NCBI GenBank assembly: GCA_049999725.1
Contig: JBNGIS010020403.1
Location: 39,170 to 94,657, forward strand
Origin: Haplomitrium mnioides
Lineage: Eukaryota; Marchantiophyta; Haplomitriopsida; Calobryales
DNA: 55,488 bases
Reading direction: 5' to 3'
The notes under the pieces were generated by a model, which saw nothing but the letters and a program-made list of their open reading frames with translations, did no database searches and was not told where the DNA came from. Position numbers and translations under genes: made by a program. Positions 33,198 through 44,095 of this stretch are shown here, piece by piece (the stretch's first letter is position 1; each line of letters starts with the position of its first letter).

Positions 33198-34501
33198 ATG
33201 GAGCAAGGAAAAAGAGTCTGGAATTCTGAGAGCAGTCTAGTAGCAGAAGTTGAAGGAGATCAGCCAAGAAGGTTGCCCGGGTTGGATAAAGGAGGGATCT
33301 TGCTCAGAAGTGGAAGAAGCTTGGAAAGGGCAGTTAGAGCTTCTTGTTCCATACCACTCACCACCCCGATGGCCAATTCGGGGCATGTGACATAGAACAT
33401 TATGGGGATCTACTAGGGAGGATCTAGATGAGTGGTTGGATGAATTCGATGGCACAACTTATAAAAATGGGGAGAACCTCATCAAGGAGGCCATTCTCCT
33501 CGGGGTGATAAAAAGGGAGGCTAGCCCTTGGTACCAGACAATACGAGAGGCCACCAAAAGGAATTGGGACACTTTCAAGGTGGCATTTCTAGAGAAATTC
33601 AGAAAGATAGGAGGGGAATCTGAGACCTTGATCAAGATAGGCCAAATGGAGATGAAGAAAAATGAATCAATGCGAAAGTTTCTTCAATGTTTCCAGAGGA
33701 TGGCTAGGAAGATTAACCCCCTACATCGGATGAGATGGTTGCCTCCTGGTTCATTTCAACCTTGCTAAGGAGTCTATGGGCCTGGGTGAGGAGGAATGAG
33801 TCAGATAGTTCTTCAGAAAGTTCTAGTCAGGAAGATAGCTCTGATGATATCTCCTCTTCAGAGTCTGAATCAGAGAGCGAGAGCAGCCCAAAGAGCTCAG
33901 AGGATGAAAAGTCCCAAAGGAGGCGGAAAAGGAAGGGGAGTAGAAAGAAAAATGAGGACCACTGTGTACCGGCTGCAAGAAAGAAGGGCATCTAGCCAAT
34001 AATTGCCCCCATTCCAGAAGGCAGAAGTTGCCTCATAACCCAGCCCAGTAGGCACCTCCACCGGCAGCAGTCAACTTGGTGACCACCTCATGGGAGCATG
34101 GGGCAGAGTTTCCAGAAGTGGAGACCCTAGTGGAGGAGGACTGCTATAGAGTGGCCACCAAGGCTGCAGCCAGGGCCAAGGAAAAAGGAAAGGCCAAGCA
34201 AGCTCGGAGGAAGGAGAGGTCTGTGAATGTGCTTCCCACTGAGGAGGACTCGGATTACAAGAGGGAGCACCCAAAGTTATTTTATCTGAAGCAAGAGGAA
34301 GAGGTGAAGAAGCAACTGAAAGCCTTGGAGGCGGCCAAAGCTCAGCAAGCGGTGGAGAAGACCCTACGGGAGGTTAATCACAGAAATGCCACTGAGCAGG
34401 TCAAGCAAGACCCTGCGCCCCATCCCCCACCCAGCACTTGGGTGCCCTACAACATCCAGAGGGATGTAAGGGACTATCCAGTCACTGCAACCATAGGTTA
34501 G
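33198..34501 (+). pseudogene. Element B gag, degenerate
   Basis: Starts at ATG 33198 (MEQGKRVWNSE). The capsid-like region REDLDEWLDEF, NLIKEAILLGVIKREASPWY, GGESETLIKIGQMEMKK and MRKFLQCFQRMARKINP runs to about 33725. A Ser/Glu-rich, Lys/Arg-rich segment follows, then one intact knuckle CTGCKKEGHLANNC near 33963-34004 and a Lys/Glu-rich tail ending at TAG 34499-34501. Compared with C it lacks a segment near 33795 and a large Lys-rich segment near 33950. Frameshifts and stops separate the pieces. Confidence 0.84.
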
Positions 34502-35526
34502 TTGATCAAGGACAGCCCTATATACAAGAGGCAGCTCTGGGAGTTACTCATGAGCGCTAGGAGGAAGAGAAAACTCCCCACGGCGGGCACCACCACCGAC
34601 TTAAGGATGATATGCAAAGATAAGAGAGCTCTAGAGATAGATATCCAGATTGTGGGGTGTACTCTATCCTTGGTGCCTATGGATGGAGGGGCAGGAGTAA
34701 AAACATCATGGTGGAGGAGACTACCCACCGACTGAGCTTTGAGACTTTTTCCCCGACCGAAAGGACTATGTGGTTGGCTGATGGGTCTAGGGTTAAGCCC
34801 CTGTGAGCCTTGCTGAAGGTACCAACCTAGATTGGAGGAAAGGAGTTTGCCCTGAACTACCTGGTGATGAGGCCGGCCTGGAGTTCTCCATACCTTGTTT
34901 TAATCGGGAGGCCTTGGCTATATAGTGCCAAGGAAATGCACAATTGGGGGGACTCCACCTTAGTGTTTGGGCTCGGCAAGACTGTGGTGCATTACGGCCC
35001 TGTCCTACATGAAGGAGAGACCATAGAAGACAAGGAGTATGACACTAAGTGGTCGGTGGAAGAGGAGTCGGAGGACGAGGACACTTATTGGTTGAGACTG
35101 GTGAGTGACATGACAAAAGCAGACTTTTTGGGCAATGCCGAAACCAAAGTCAACTAGTTGGAGACCTCAGTCTTTGGGGTTTGGGACACAACGGAAGCGG
35201 AGGCAAGAGTACCAATCCTCAACTCTAGACTTGACCAAAAAGGGGAGTCAGAGGTATCCACTTCCAGCCCTGGACGTGAGCTAAAAGAGGAGTTGGTTGC
35301 AGCTATCATTCTAGGGGAGGATGATCACCATATTGGAACAAGGAAGCATGACAAGAAGCTTGCTGTAGGTGGCCAAAGGCTCACCCACTTGGAGTTAGAC
35401 TGTGACTCCATGAACATGAACAAGGTGGAGGTCATCAGGGCGGAGCAGTACTGAGAGGTAACGGTCCTCGGCGAGAGGACATTCCGGATTGGATTCGTCC
35501 TAAACAGAGGAGCTAAGAGAGCCTTT
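34502..35526 (+). pseudogene. Element B protease and linker to RT
   Basis: Conserved lead-in KDSPIYKRQLWELLMSARRK, then VPMDGGAGV, the retropepsin active-site motif, after which a one-base insertion shifts the frame (near 34705). LVLIGRPWLYSAKEMHNWG and VHYGPVLHEGETIEDKEYD follow to a TAG at 35155. The acidic linker 35158-35454 resembles 53923-53519 of F and has no catalytic motif. The linker probably forms part of the Pol polyprotein. Confidence 0.82.
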
Positions 35527-36535
35527 ATGCAGACCGTGGGAAATTTCAGTGACATATTCACATGGAGCCATACGGACCTGAAGGGCGTGCCCAGAGAGCT
35601 AGGAGAGCACAGGATTGATTTGCAAGCCAATGCTACCCCTGTCAGACAACGACAGTATAGAATGAACCCACGCTTCTCTCTGCTGGTTAAAGAGGAAGTG
35701 GACAAGCTCCTGGAGGCAGGGTTCATATACCCTGTCCTGAATAGCAAATGGGTGTCCCCTCTGGTGGTGGTGCTGAAGAAGGCGGGATTAGACGGGAAGC
35801 CAAAAATTCTGGTTTTCCAAGACTTCCGCAAGTTGAATGTGGCAACAAAGAAGGACCACTACCCTCTACCTTTCACTGATGGTGTGCTGGACCTGGTGGC
35901 GGGCCAGGAGGTTTATAGTTTCATGGATGGGTATTTAGAATATAATCAGGTGTGAATACGGGAGGAGGACCAACTGAAAACTGCTTTCACCACGAAGTGG
36001 GGAGTGTTTGCCTTTCAGAGAATGCCCTTTGGTCTTTGTAACGCCCGAGGTACATTCCCAAGGTTAATGATGGATATGTTTTGGGACTATCTCAGAAAGT
36101 TCCTAAAGATCTTCATAGATAACTTTGTGGTGTACGGCAAAGTAAAGGATCATGAGGAGCATGTGCAGCTTACCTTTCAGCGTTGCAGAGAAACAGGATT
36201 GTGGCTGAACCCAAGAAAATGCTTCTTCGCAGTGAGGGAAGGGATACTACTGGGGCATAGGGTCTTCAGCCAGGGAATTTCCATGGACCAGGAAAAGGTG
36301 GCAGTATGGCTGGGTGTGGCGTTTCGAACGTGCCTGGTGGAGGTGCAGGAATTCTTGGGTTGTGTGGGCTATTAATAACATGAGGTTCATTCCAAAATTT
36401 TCCCTGGTAGCCTACTACCTAATAGAGATGGTGAAGAGGGGCAGTGATTTTGAGCTGATTGAGCATAGGAGATCTAGCTTTAATGAGTTCAAAAGGCGAT
36501 TAGCCAACGCACCTTTCCTAGCACCTCCAAATTAG
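35527..36535 (+). pseudogene. Element B reverse transcriptase
   Basis: Motifs: LKGVPRELGEHRIDL, LLEAGFIYPVLNSKWVSPLV, FQDFRKLNVATKKDHYPLPF, YSFMDGYLEYNQV (first Asp kept, SG changed to LE), then TGA at 35953-35955 in place of Trp. MPFGLCNARGTF and FIDNFVVYGK follow, where the second Asp of the FIDD box is Asn. The thumb ends with GCVGY and TAA near 36374, and RRSSFNEFKRRLANAPFLAPPN ends in TAG for Trp (36533). The changed Asp alone would inactivate the enzyme. Confidence 0.9.
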
Positions 36536-36550
36536 TCCAAAGAGTTCCAC

Positions 36551-37117
36551 GTGATGGTGGACGTTTCAGGCTTCTGTGTGGGAGCAATGCTGAGTCAGCT
36601 GGACGAGGAAGGAAGGGACCACCCGATCTACTTTGCTAGCAGGCTCCTCTCAGCAGCAGAAAAAAATTACTCACCCACCGATTGTGAGGCCCTAAGAATA
36701 ATTTACTCGGTAAAGAAATTCAAGCACTACCTGCTACACTACAAGGTGGTGTTCCCCACTAATCATGATGCCCTGAAATACATGGTCAATAAGCCTGATC
36801 TGACTGTGAGAGTGGCAAGGTGGATGCTATTACTCAAAGAATTTGACTTTGAGTTGTGGATTAAGCCAGGGAAGAAACACCAGAATGCAAACTTCTTCTC
36901 GAGGATTGAGGGGCAGCCGAGTGCAGAGGGAGTGGGGGACACCTTCCCTGACAAAGACCTGTTCCATGTCAAGGAGAGGAGACCCACAGAATATAGGGAC
37001 ATCATTGAGTTCCTCTTGACGATGAGGATTCCCCCAAGGCGCACCTCAGAACAAGCAGCAGTGTTTCTCAAAAGGGTGCAGCCTTTTCTCATGATCAAGG
37101 GAATGATGCATAGGTAG
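36551..37117 (+). pseudogene. Element B RNase H and connection domain
   Basis: MMVDVSGFCVGAMLSQLDEE (first Asp), IYFASRLLSAAEKNYSPTD, CEALRIIYSVKKFKHYLLHY (Glu), NHDALKYMVNKPDLT, where the usual TDHDALKY has Asn for Asp, and KHQNANFFSRIEGQPSAEG, where the final Asp of NADF is also Asn. It ends at TAG 37115-37117 where F has Gln (HRQGMD). Confidence 0.88.
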
Positions 37118-37120
37118 GGC

Positions 37121-38245
37121 ATGGACGAGCAGGTACGCAGGTGTCTGGAGAAAGACCAGTCTACGGTGGTGATGCAAGAAATGCACAAGGAAGAGGTCAG
37201 TGGTCATTTTGCAGCAGAAGCCACCATCTGGAAGATTGTGGACGCTAAGTATTGGTGGCCCATCCTGCATAGGGATGTCCACTTCTTTGTGAAGAGGTGT
37301 GACACTTGTCAGCGGATTGAGAAACTAGCAGCAACGTGCCACCATCCCCTGGTGCCGATTATTCCTCTGGCTCCATTTGAGAAGTGAGAAATTGACTTCA
37401 TCGGGCCCATCACTCCATCCACTAGCAACAAGAACACGTACATTCTGCTTTCAATTAACTACGCCACCAAGTGGGTGGAGGCTAGGGCAACCAGGAAAGA
37501 TGACGCGCCGACGGTAGCCCAGTTCCTCTACGAGTAGATCTTCACCCGATTCGGGGCACCGTTGGAGTTGTTGAGTGACCAAGACACACATTTTGTTAAT
37601 CAGGTCATTGGTGAGCTCATAGGGAGGTATCTGATCAAGCACCGGAAAACCACAGCCTACCACCCTAAGGCTAATGGGTCAACGGAAAGGGCCAACGGAA
37701 TTATGGGCAAGATTTTGAACAAAACAGTGGCAGCCAATAAGGTGGATTGGGATCTGAAGCTGCTAATTGCCACCCATGCCTATAACATGGCCTACAAGAC
37801 CACCACGGGCCACTGCCTTTACTTCTTGGTCTTTGGACAGCACTCGCTGGTCTTGGTGGAGTATGAAGTCCCAACACCTCGGGTGACAGTGGAAGAGAGG
37901 ATGACGAAGAGCCCAAGCCAAATGGAAAGGGTGCACTAGTTGGAGGCCTTAGAAGAAATCCAGGCAGAGGCGCACGAGAGGCTGGAACATGAGCAGTAGC
38001 TGACCAAGAAGCAGCATGATAAGAGGCTAAGGCCATTCGACTTTAAAGAAGAGGATTTGGTGCTGCTCTACGACAACAAGTTTTTGCACTTCCCCGAGAA
38101 ACTACATACCCGGTGGATGGGGCCAAACTTGGTGAGGGTGCTTCACGGCAATGGGTCAGTGGAGTTGAACACAATAACAGGGGCATATTTGCCCAATCGG
38201 GTCCATTACGACCGACTCAAGCGGTATTACCACCAGGAGGATTAA
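37121..38245 (+). pseudogene. Element B integrase
   Basis: Zinc domain MHKEEVSGHFAAEATIWKIV ... RCDTCQ is intact. Core: EIDFIGPI (Asp 1), LLSDQDTHFVNQ (Asp 2), NGSTERANGIMGKILN (Glu), so the DDE triad is kept. Stops: TGA 37385 (Trp), TAG 37535 (Gln), TAG 37937 (Gln), TAG 37997 (Gln). The C-terminus HTRWMGPNLVRVLHGNGS and DRLKRYYHQED ends at a TAA at 38243; no chromodomain follows. Confidence 0.9.
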
Positions 38246-38510
38246 TGTGGAGGGTACCGCCGTGTACAGCAGGCATGGGAGTTTTTGTACATATGTGCGT
38301 TTAGCGTTGGCTTGTGTGGGTGTACCACTATTTGTCACAAGGGTTGCGTGGTCGGTTATGTTCGTTTGTGTTAGTGTGTTGTGTGAGTGGTGCATGGGTG
38401 GTAGCCATGTTGACTAAGGGCACCCAACAAGGAAGGTCAGAGCAACAACCACGGAGGAGCCCAAAAAAGTCAGGAGGAGGAAGGGTGTTTGCAGGGTCGC
38501 TGCAGAATTG
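38246..38510 (+). other. Element B 3' non-coding region
   Basis: 265 bases between the integrase stop and the polypurine tract, rich in GTGTG. It corresponds to 27733-28011 in C and 50508-50786 in F. No conserved frame is seen. Confidence 0.6.
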
Positions 38511-38522
38511 AAAGGGGAGTTA
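38511..38522 (+). other. Element B polypurine tract
   Basis: AAAGGGGAGTTA directly precedes the TGTCGG start of the 3' LTR. Confidence 0.8.
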
Positions 38523-41500
38523 TGTCGGCCAGGTGTGTATGAGTCTTTTTTTTTGTGATTGTTGAGCCTCTAGCCTAGTTAATTCTTTCTATTTGTGTTA
38601 GCCTTTTGTATTGTATTACATTTTATTGTTTTATTGTTGTTTTCCATCCTACACCTTTCTCCTCCCTGTCCTCTCTTTTCTCTTCCTTTCCTTTCTGCTT
38701 TCCCCAGTGAATGTCATGAATCTTGCAATGCAAGGGGGAGCCCTATGGAATCTAAAGGAGTAAGATAAGAATGCAAGCAAGATGTGCAGAGGGACTAGCA
38801 GCAAATCAAGAGAGAAGCCAAGCAGGGTGATCGAGAGCAGGGAAGGGAAATTCCATGTCTAAGAGGAAGGCGAGCAACTGGGAAGAGGGCCACATGCAGT
38901 TGGGTAGATCACGGATGAGGAGGCTGGCGGAACACGAGCGGATCGAGCAGAAGATTGCATGAAAGCTGCAAATCTAGCGGGGACGAAAAGAAGCAAGGAG
39001 GAGGACAGTCATGATACGTATAGAGGGCCATCACACAAGCGAATCAGAAGTCGCACCACTACGAGGAATTGCCTAGCGGCAACAAACAACGTATAAAGGA
39101 GTATGCTGCAGGTGAAGCCAAGTAGAGAGAAGGCAGCTGGATGAATTCTGAGGATGAGGCCCCGCGGTGGGTCGCCCAGTCGAGAAGAGAAGAAAGTCTT
39201 TCATAATCGGAAATCGACTGCTAAAATCGAACCAGAGGAGGAAGATCTCTGCGAGGAATCAACCTAAAGGAAGAAAGACCCAAGGAACCCGAAAGACGGA
39301 TCCGAAGGTAGAGAGCCCCAGTTTAAAGGGTTCTGACTGGAGACCCAAAGTGGGCTCCCCAGTTAAAAGAGATCCGTTCCGGGGTGTCTGTGGGTCGAAA
39401 AGTAAGGCTTGAAGGGCGAAACAGGGATTAAAGAAGTAGTGACTGACGAAAAGATGACTTGTCACCATTCTACACCTTGGAGGCTTGTTGGGAAGGACAA
39501 CTACAAGGCTAAGCGGGAAGGACGAAGCAGCGACTAATTACGATTTTGGAGCTTGCGGGAGTCCGTAGGGCGTTGTAGAAACATGGCTTCCTCGGCGTGC
39601 TTCATCGGATTCAACGGGCCACGTGGCTGTCCCAAGGAGTCCCCAGACCCTCAACGGGGAAGTGGCGGGCCCCGCAGATCTTAATGGGACTTAACCTCTC
39701 TAAGTGGAGAACCCGGTTAACTGGGTTCCAATCCGTCTTCTGACGTTGAGAGCCCACTTAACATGGATCCGTTGGGAGGCCCAGCCAGAGAGCATGGAAA
39801 GAGCGCTGAAAGGGCAATCTATCGCAGGTCCGACCAGAGGAGAACAAGTAAAGGCAGAAAGGTGAACTATTGATGATATGACCGAAAGAGCAAGTGAATG
39901 CAAAAGGGTGATCCATCGCAAATCTGGAGATGACAAGGACGAAAGTTCAAAGGAGTATGGGGCGATGCTGAAAGTTTGACGAGGATTGAAGAGGAGTCCT
40001 CCATAGTTCCTATATCGAGCATTTTCACAAAAGGAGCTTTGGGCGCGAGTTGTTCTTATCATGAACTTCTCGGGAAGAGGGCTTCAACGGGACAACAATA
40101 CTGCTCTTACTCGGCAAGGGAAAGGCTTTGCAGATGATGTGGCATCCGCGGAAGAGAGGAGGAGTCAGCGGGTCAACCACGGAATCCAATCAAACTGACA
40201 GTCCGCCTACCCCCTTGCGGGGTGGCATTGGACAACGTGGTGGCGGATGACGTGGGATTCAGGGGTGGTCCGAGGGGTCCTCCAGGTCAACACTGAGTCA
40301 ACCGTGGAATCTAGTCAATGCGACGGTCAGACTACCCCCTTGCGGGGCGGCGTCAGACGGCACGACTCGGAAGGAGGTCAACCAAGATACGCGGCGGCTG
40401 GCGGAGGTCTGTAAGCGACTATGGGGGTCCGTAAGCGTTTGCAAAAATGTGGCAGCCTGCGGGAATCCGTGAGCTACTGCGGAAACATGGTAGCTTGCGG
40501 GAGTCCGCGAGCAACATCGAGGGTATGGCAATGAGGAGAACCAAGGAAAATTACAAATCAGCTCGCAAGATGCGTCGGGTAGCCAATCTTTGGCATTAAT
40601 CTGCGAATCCAACCCTCTCCGAGAAAATCACTTCGGAATTCTCTATAGAAATGCCTCTTCGACCACTAACTTCAAGTCTGCGCTCAATGTGCTGCTTCAT
40701 AGAAATCGAATCGGAGGTTGCTATGGGTTTCCTAGTGTGTTCAACGGCGAGGCAATTCCATCCAGGTCGAGAATCTTCAAATGAGAGCATTATGGATCAA
40801 GAGCAAGGTTCAGCCAAGCCTTCTCTGAAATTTTCCTCCCCCGATCTTGAAGCCTTCAGAGATGATCATTAAACCCGGGCTGGCCGCCAGGTGTCATCTT
40901 GTCAAGAAGCGGTTGCTAACAAGAAAAATGGCCAAGTCCAGCGAAGAGAGGAGGGTCGATCTTGATCAAGAATCACTTGGGGGGACGCGCACCTGCAAAA
41001 GTGGTATAGATGGGATTGCTACAAGGTTTTGAGGGTTGATGTCAATGCAAAATTGAGTTGTGAAAGCAAACTTAAGAAGGAAGGGGCAGCGAGGGAGAGA
41101 GGAGAACATTCCCGAAAGAATTCACGAGAGGCAAGTGGACTCGTGCAGGGGGACCAGCAGGGGTGGAGGTGGACTAGAAGGGCACTGAGAATCATTGAGC
41201 AAGGAGCTCTAGAGCTTCACGCGATCCCGGTGGACTCATCGTTGCGGGTGGACAACCATTTGGAGGTGTATCGTTACTTGAATTTGGAGGGAGTTCTTTT
41301 GGTCTTGAATTCAAGGGAGGCTGACAAGGGAGGAGAAGATCCATTCGAAGCTCAAGGTAGAGTGGTTAGCCAGTAGTCGAGGGGACTGTCTTCCAGAGGT
41401 GGAAGTTAAGGAAATCCTCTTCCGAGCTTGAGGAAGTAAATTCAAGGCTTCTCGCGAGGGAAGTTGAAAAACTATCTGGATGAGAGTGCGTGGGTGAAGA

Positions 41501-42283
41501 GTAAGAGGAAGACTAGAGTTGCTGATGGAAGTTGAAGGAAAGTTTGGAGAAAAGATTGGTTCTTGAGAGGTGGAAAAGGCCTCCAATGTTGGCAAGGCAT
41601 GGTGTATGTGTAGGTGTATCTATGGTTATGTGCATTGTTAGATTTGTGTTATGTCTGTAGTTGTGTGAAGTTCTTAGTGTTTAGAGTGCTTGCATACCAT
41701 TTGTCTAATCTTGGGACCACCTTGGGAAGGGGAGGTCAGAACTAATAGCATTGTATTGTGGCATTTGGATGCTAGGACTTGTTTCCCTTTTGTACACAAG
41801 GTGTTTTGGCCCAATTTTGGACCCCTAAATTATATTACAACGTGACTCATCAGCATTACAGCCTACCCATATGTGCCTTGGAGAAATGAATGTGAATGAG
41901 CAAGTTGGCTAGTGGCTAGAACTGTGAGGCAAGCAAGAACCACTCAAGGCTTCCAAGAGAGGACTCACCAAGAGGCCATTGCAGCCAAGAATCAGATGCC
42001 CTATTCTATTTTCCCCTGTCTTCTAAGTGCCACCTTTCGAGGTTAAGGCCTGAAGGAGGGGTGTGACTAGCATCTGTGGACATTGGAAGAAGGCATGTGT
42101 GTGCTTGGGTGTTGTGTTTGGGTGTTGCTAGGTGGTGTTGCAGCCACTCATGAGTTGGTAAGTAGGAGTTGGGGTCCATTTGGTGCAAAGCCCCTCCCAT
42201 TAAAGGTCTCGAAACACTAGTTAGCTCTTAAGTGGGGGTACATCCGTAAAAAAGGAGTTAAGGCTCTGACCACAGGGCTGACA
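38523..42283 (+). repeat. Element B 3' LTR (3761 bp)
   Basis: Colinear with the 5' LTR; starts TGTCGGCCAGGTGTG and ends CACAGGGCTGACA. It lacks about 135 bases present at about 32018-32150 of the 5' LTR (junction near 41333) and has a nine-base T run. No coding region is supported. Confidence 0.94.
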
Positions 42284-42288
42284 CTTTC
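42284..42288. other. Target-site duplication CTTTC, right copy (element B)
   Basis: Identical to 29189-29193. It is followed by TAAGAAAAACAACC, which continues element C as in F near 51965. Confidence 0.93.
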
Positions 42289-42830
42289 TAAGAAAAACAA
42301 CCACTTGCTCCGCCGTGCATCTTGGAGGAATCTTTTTCATTAAGAGGAATTCAATGATATCTCCATAGTCTGTTGGTCTCCCCTCTATGATGTGGAATAG
42401 GTCTTCATCAGGGAAGCTGTCCCCAACTCCCTCCTCACTTGGCTTCCCATCGATCCTCAAGAAGAAATCTGCATTCTAGTATTTCTTCTCCGGTTTGACA
42501 CGTACCTCAAAATCAAATTGCTAGAGCAATAACGTCCACCTCGCCACTCTTCTGGTTAGATCAGGCTTGTTGACCATGTACTTTAGTGCATCATGATACG
42601 TGTGGAACACCATTTTGTAGTGCATCAAATAATACCTAAATTTGTTTAACAAGTAGATTATGCCCAAGGCCTCACGATCAGTGGTCGAGTAATTCTTTTC
42701 TGCCGCTGAGAAGAGTCTACTAGCAAACTAGATTGGGTGGTCCCATCCTTCCTCATCCAGCTCGCTCAGTAGTGCCCCTACACAAAAACTTGAAACATCC
42801 AGCATTACGTGAAATTCTTTAGACCAATTT
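42289..42830 (-). pseudogene. Element C RNase H and connection domain
   Basis: Coding strand: FHVMLDVSSFCVGALLSELD (first Asp), FASRLFSAAEKNYSTTDREA, IIYLLNKFRYYLMHY, HDALKYMVNKPDLTRRVARW, RIDGKPSEEGVGDSFPDED and IIEFLLMKKIPPRCTAEQVV. Stops replace residues at several places, for example after DHPI and before QFDFEV. It is cut at 42288 by element B and continues as integrase at 29188. Confidence 0.85.
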
Positions 42831-43504
42831 GGAGGTGCTAGGATCAGGGTGTTGTCCAATTGCCTTTTGAGCTCGTTAAAACTAGATCTCCTTGGCTCGG
42901 TTGGCTCAAAATTGCTGCCCCTATTCACCATCTTAATCAGGTGGTAAGCTACTAAGGCAAATTTTGGGCTGAACCTCTTGTAGTAGCCCACGCAGCCGAG
43001 GAATTCCTGCACCTCCACTAGGCACGTTGGTAGTGCCACACCCAACCATACTGCTACCTTTTCCTGGTCCATGGAAATTCCTTGGCTAGAGACCTTATGC
43101 CTAAGTAGTATCCTTTTCCTCACTGCAAAGAAACATTTTTCAGGATGCAGCCGCAACTCCGTTTCCATACAACACTAAAATGTGAGCCGAACATGCTCCT
43201 CATGATCTTTCACCTTGCTATATACCACAAAGTCATCTATGAAGATCTCAAGGAACTTCCAGAGGTAATCATGAAATATATTCATCATTAATCTCTAGAA
43301 TGTACCAAGGGCATTATAGAGACCAAATGGCATCCTCTAAAATGCAAACACTCCCCACTTCATTGTAAAAGCAGTTTTCAATTGGTCTTTCTCTCGTATC
43401 CAAACCTGGTTGTAACCGGAGTACCCATCTATGAAATTGTACCCTTCTTGGCTTGCCAGAAGGTCCACCACACCATCAGTGAAGGGTAGGAGGTAGTGGT
43501 CCTT
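42831..43504 (-). pseudogene. Element C reverse transcriptase, N-terminal half deleted
   Basis: Begins within the region before the first catalytic motif (TDGVVDLLASQEGYNFIDGYSGYNQV, first Asp kept). It continues with an FIDDFVVY box in which both Asp are kept and LHPEKCFFAVRKRILLRHKV, to GCVGYYKRFSPKFALVAYHL. The fingers region, including WVSPLVVVPKK and DFRKLN, is missing. Compared with F, about 0.74 kb equivalent to 53180-53925 is deleted at about 43505, joining RT directly to the protease tail. Confidence 0.86.
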
Positions 43505-44095
43505 TCAGCTAGTAAGTGTCATCGTCCTTAGACTCCTCTTCCACTAACTACTCAGTGTCATACTCCTTGTCTTCTGTGGTCTCCCCCTCATGTGGAATAA
43601 GTCTGTAATAAACCACGGTCATGCCTGGCCCAAACACTAATGTAGAGTACCTCCAATTGTGCATTACTTTGGCACCATACAGCCAGGGCCTCCCGATTAA
43701 CACATGGTATAGAGAACTTTTGGTCGGCCTCATAACCAAGTAGTTCAAGGAAAACTCCTTTCCTCCAATCCAAGTTGGAACCTTTAGCAAGGCCCTCAAG
43801 GGCTTTACCCTACACCCGTCAGCCAATCGCATAATTCTTTCGGTTTTTTGGAAAGTTTTGAAGCCAAGATGGTGGGCGGTCTCCTCAACCATAATATTCA
43901 CTCTTGCACCTCTATCCACGGGCACCAGGGACAAAGTACACCATGCAATCTAGATGTCTATCTTAGGGGCTACTTTATCCTCACACATCATCCTCAAGTC
44001 GGCACTAGTGCCCACCGTGGAGAGTTTATTTTTCCTCTTGGTGCCCATGATAGCTCTCGGAGCTGCCTCTTGTGTACAGGAATGTCCTTGATCAG
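43505..44095 (-). pseudogene. Element C aspartic protease
   Basis: SLVPVDRGARVNIMVEETAH (active site DxGA altered to DRGAR), RIMRLADGCRVKPLRALLKV, HVLIGRPWLYGAKVMHNW and HEGETTEDKEYDTE. A lead-in with stops (44095-43935) matches the KDS...KRQL segment of B and F. Length and motif order fit retropepsin in this family. Confidence 0.85.

Larger units (their letters stand above)
29194..42283 (+). mobile_element. Element B: full-length long-LTR Ty3/gypsy element, 13.1 kb
   Basis: 5' LTR 29194-33123, PBS, gag, protease, RT, RNase H, integrase, polypurine tract and 3' LTR 38523-42283, with a perfect 5-bp duplication. It is inserted in inverse orientation into the RNase H/integrase junction of element C, a close relative. 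All genes carry stops; gag has also lost internal segments. In a 260-base stretch near the LTR starts I count 19 mismatches between the two LTRs by hand. Confidence 0.95.

Noticed and set aside
37121-38245. Chromodomain after integrase in B, C and F
   Set aside because: After the RLKRYYH tail the sequence becomes non-coding within a few codons; no aromatic-cage motif is seen.
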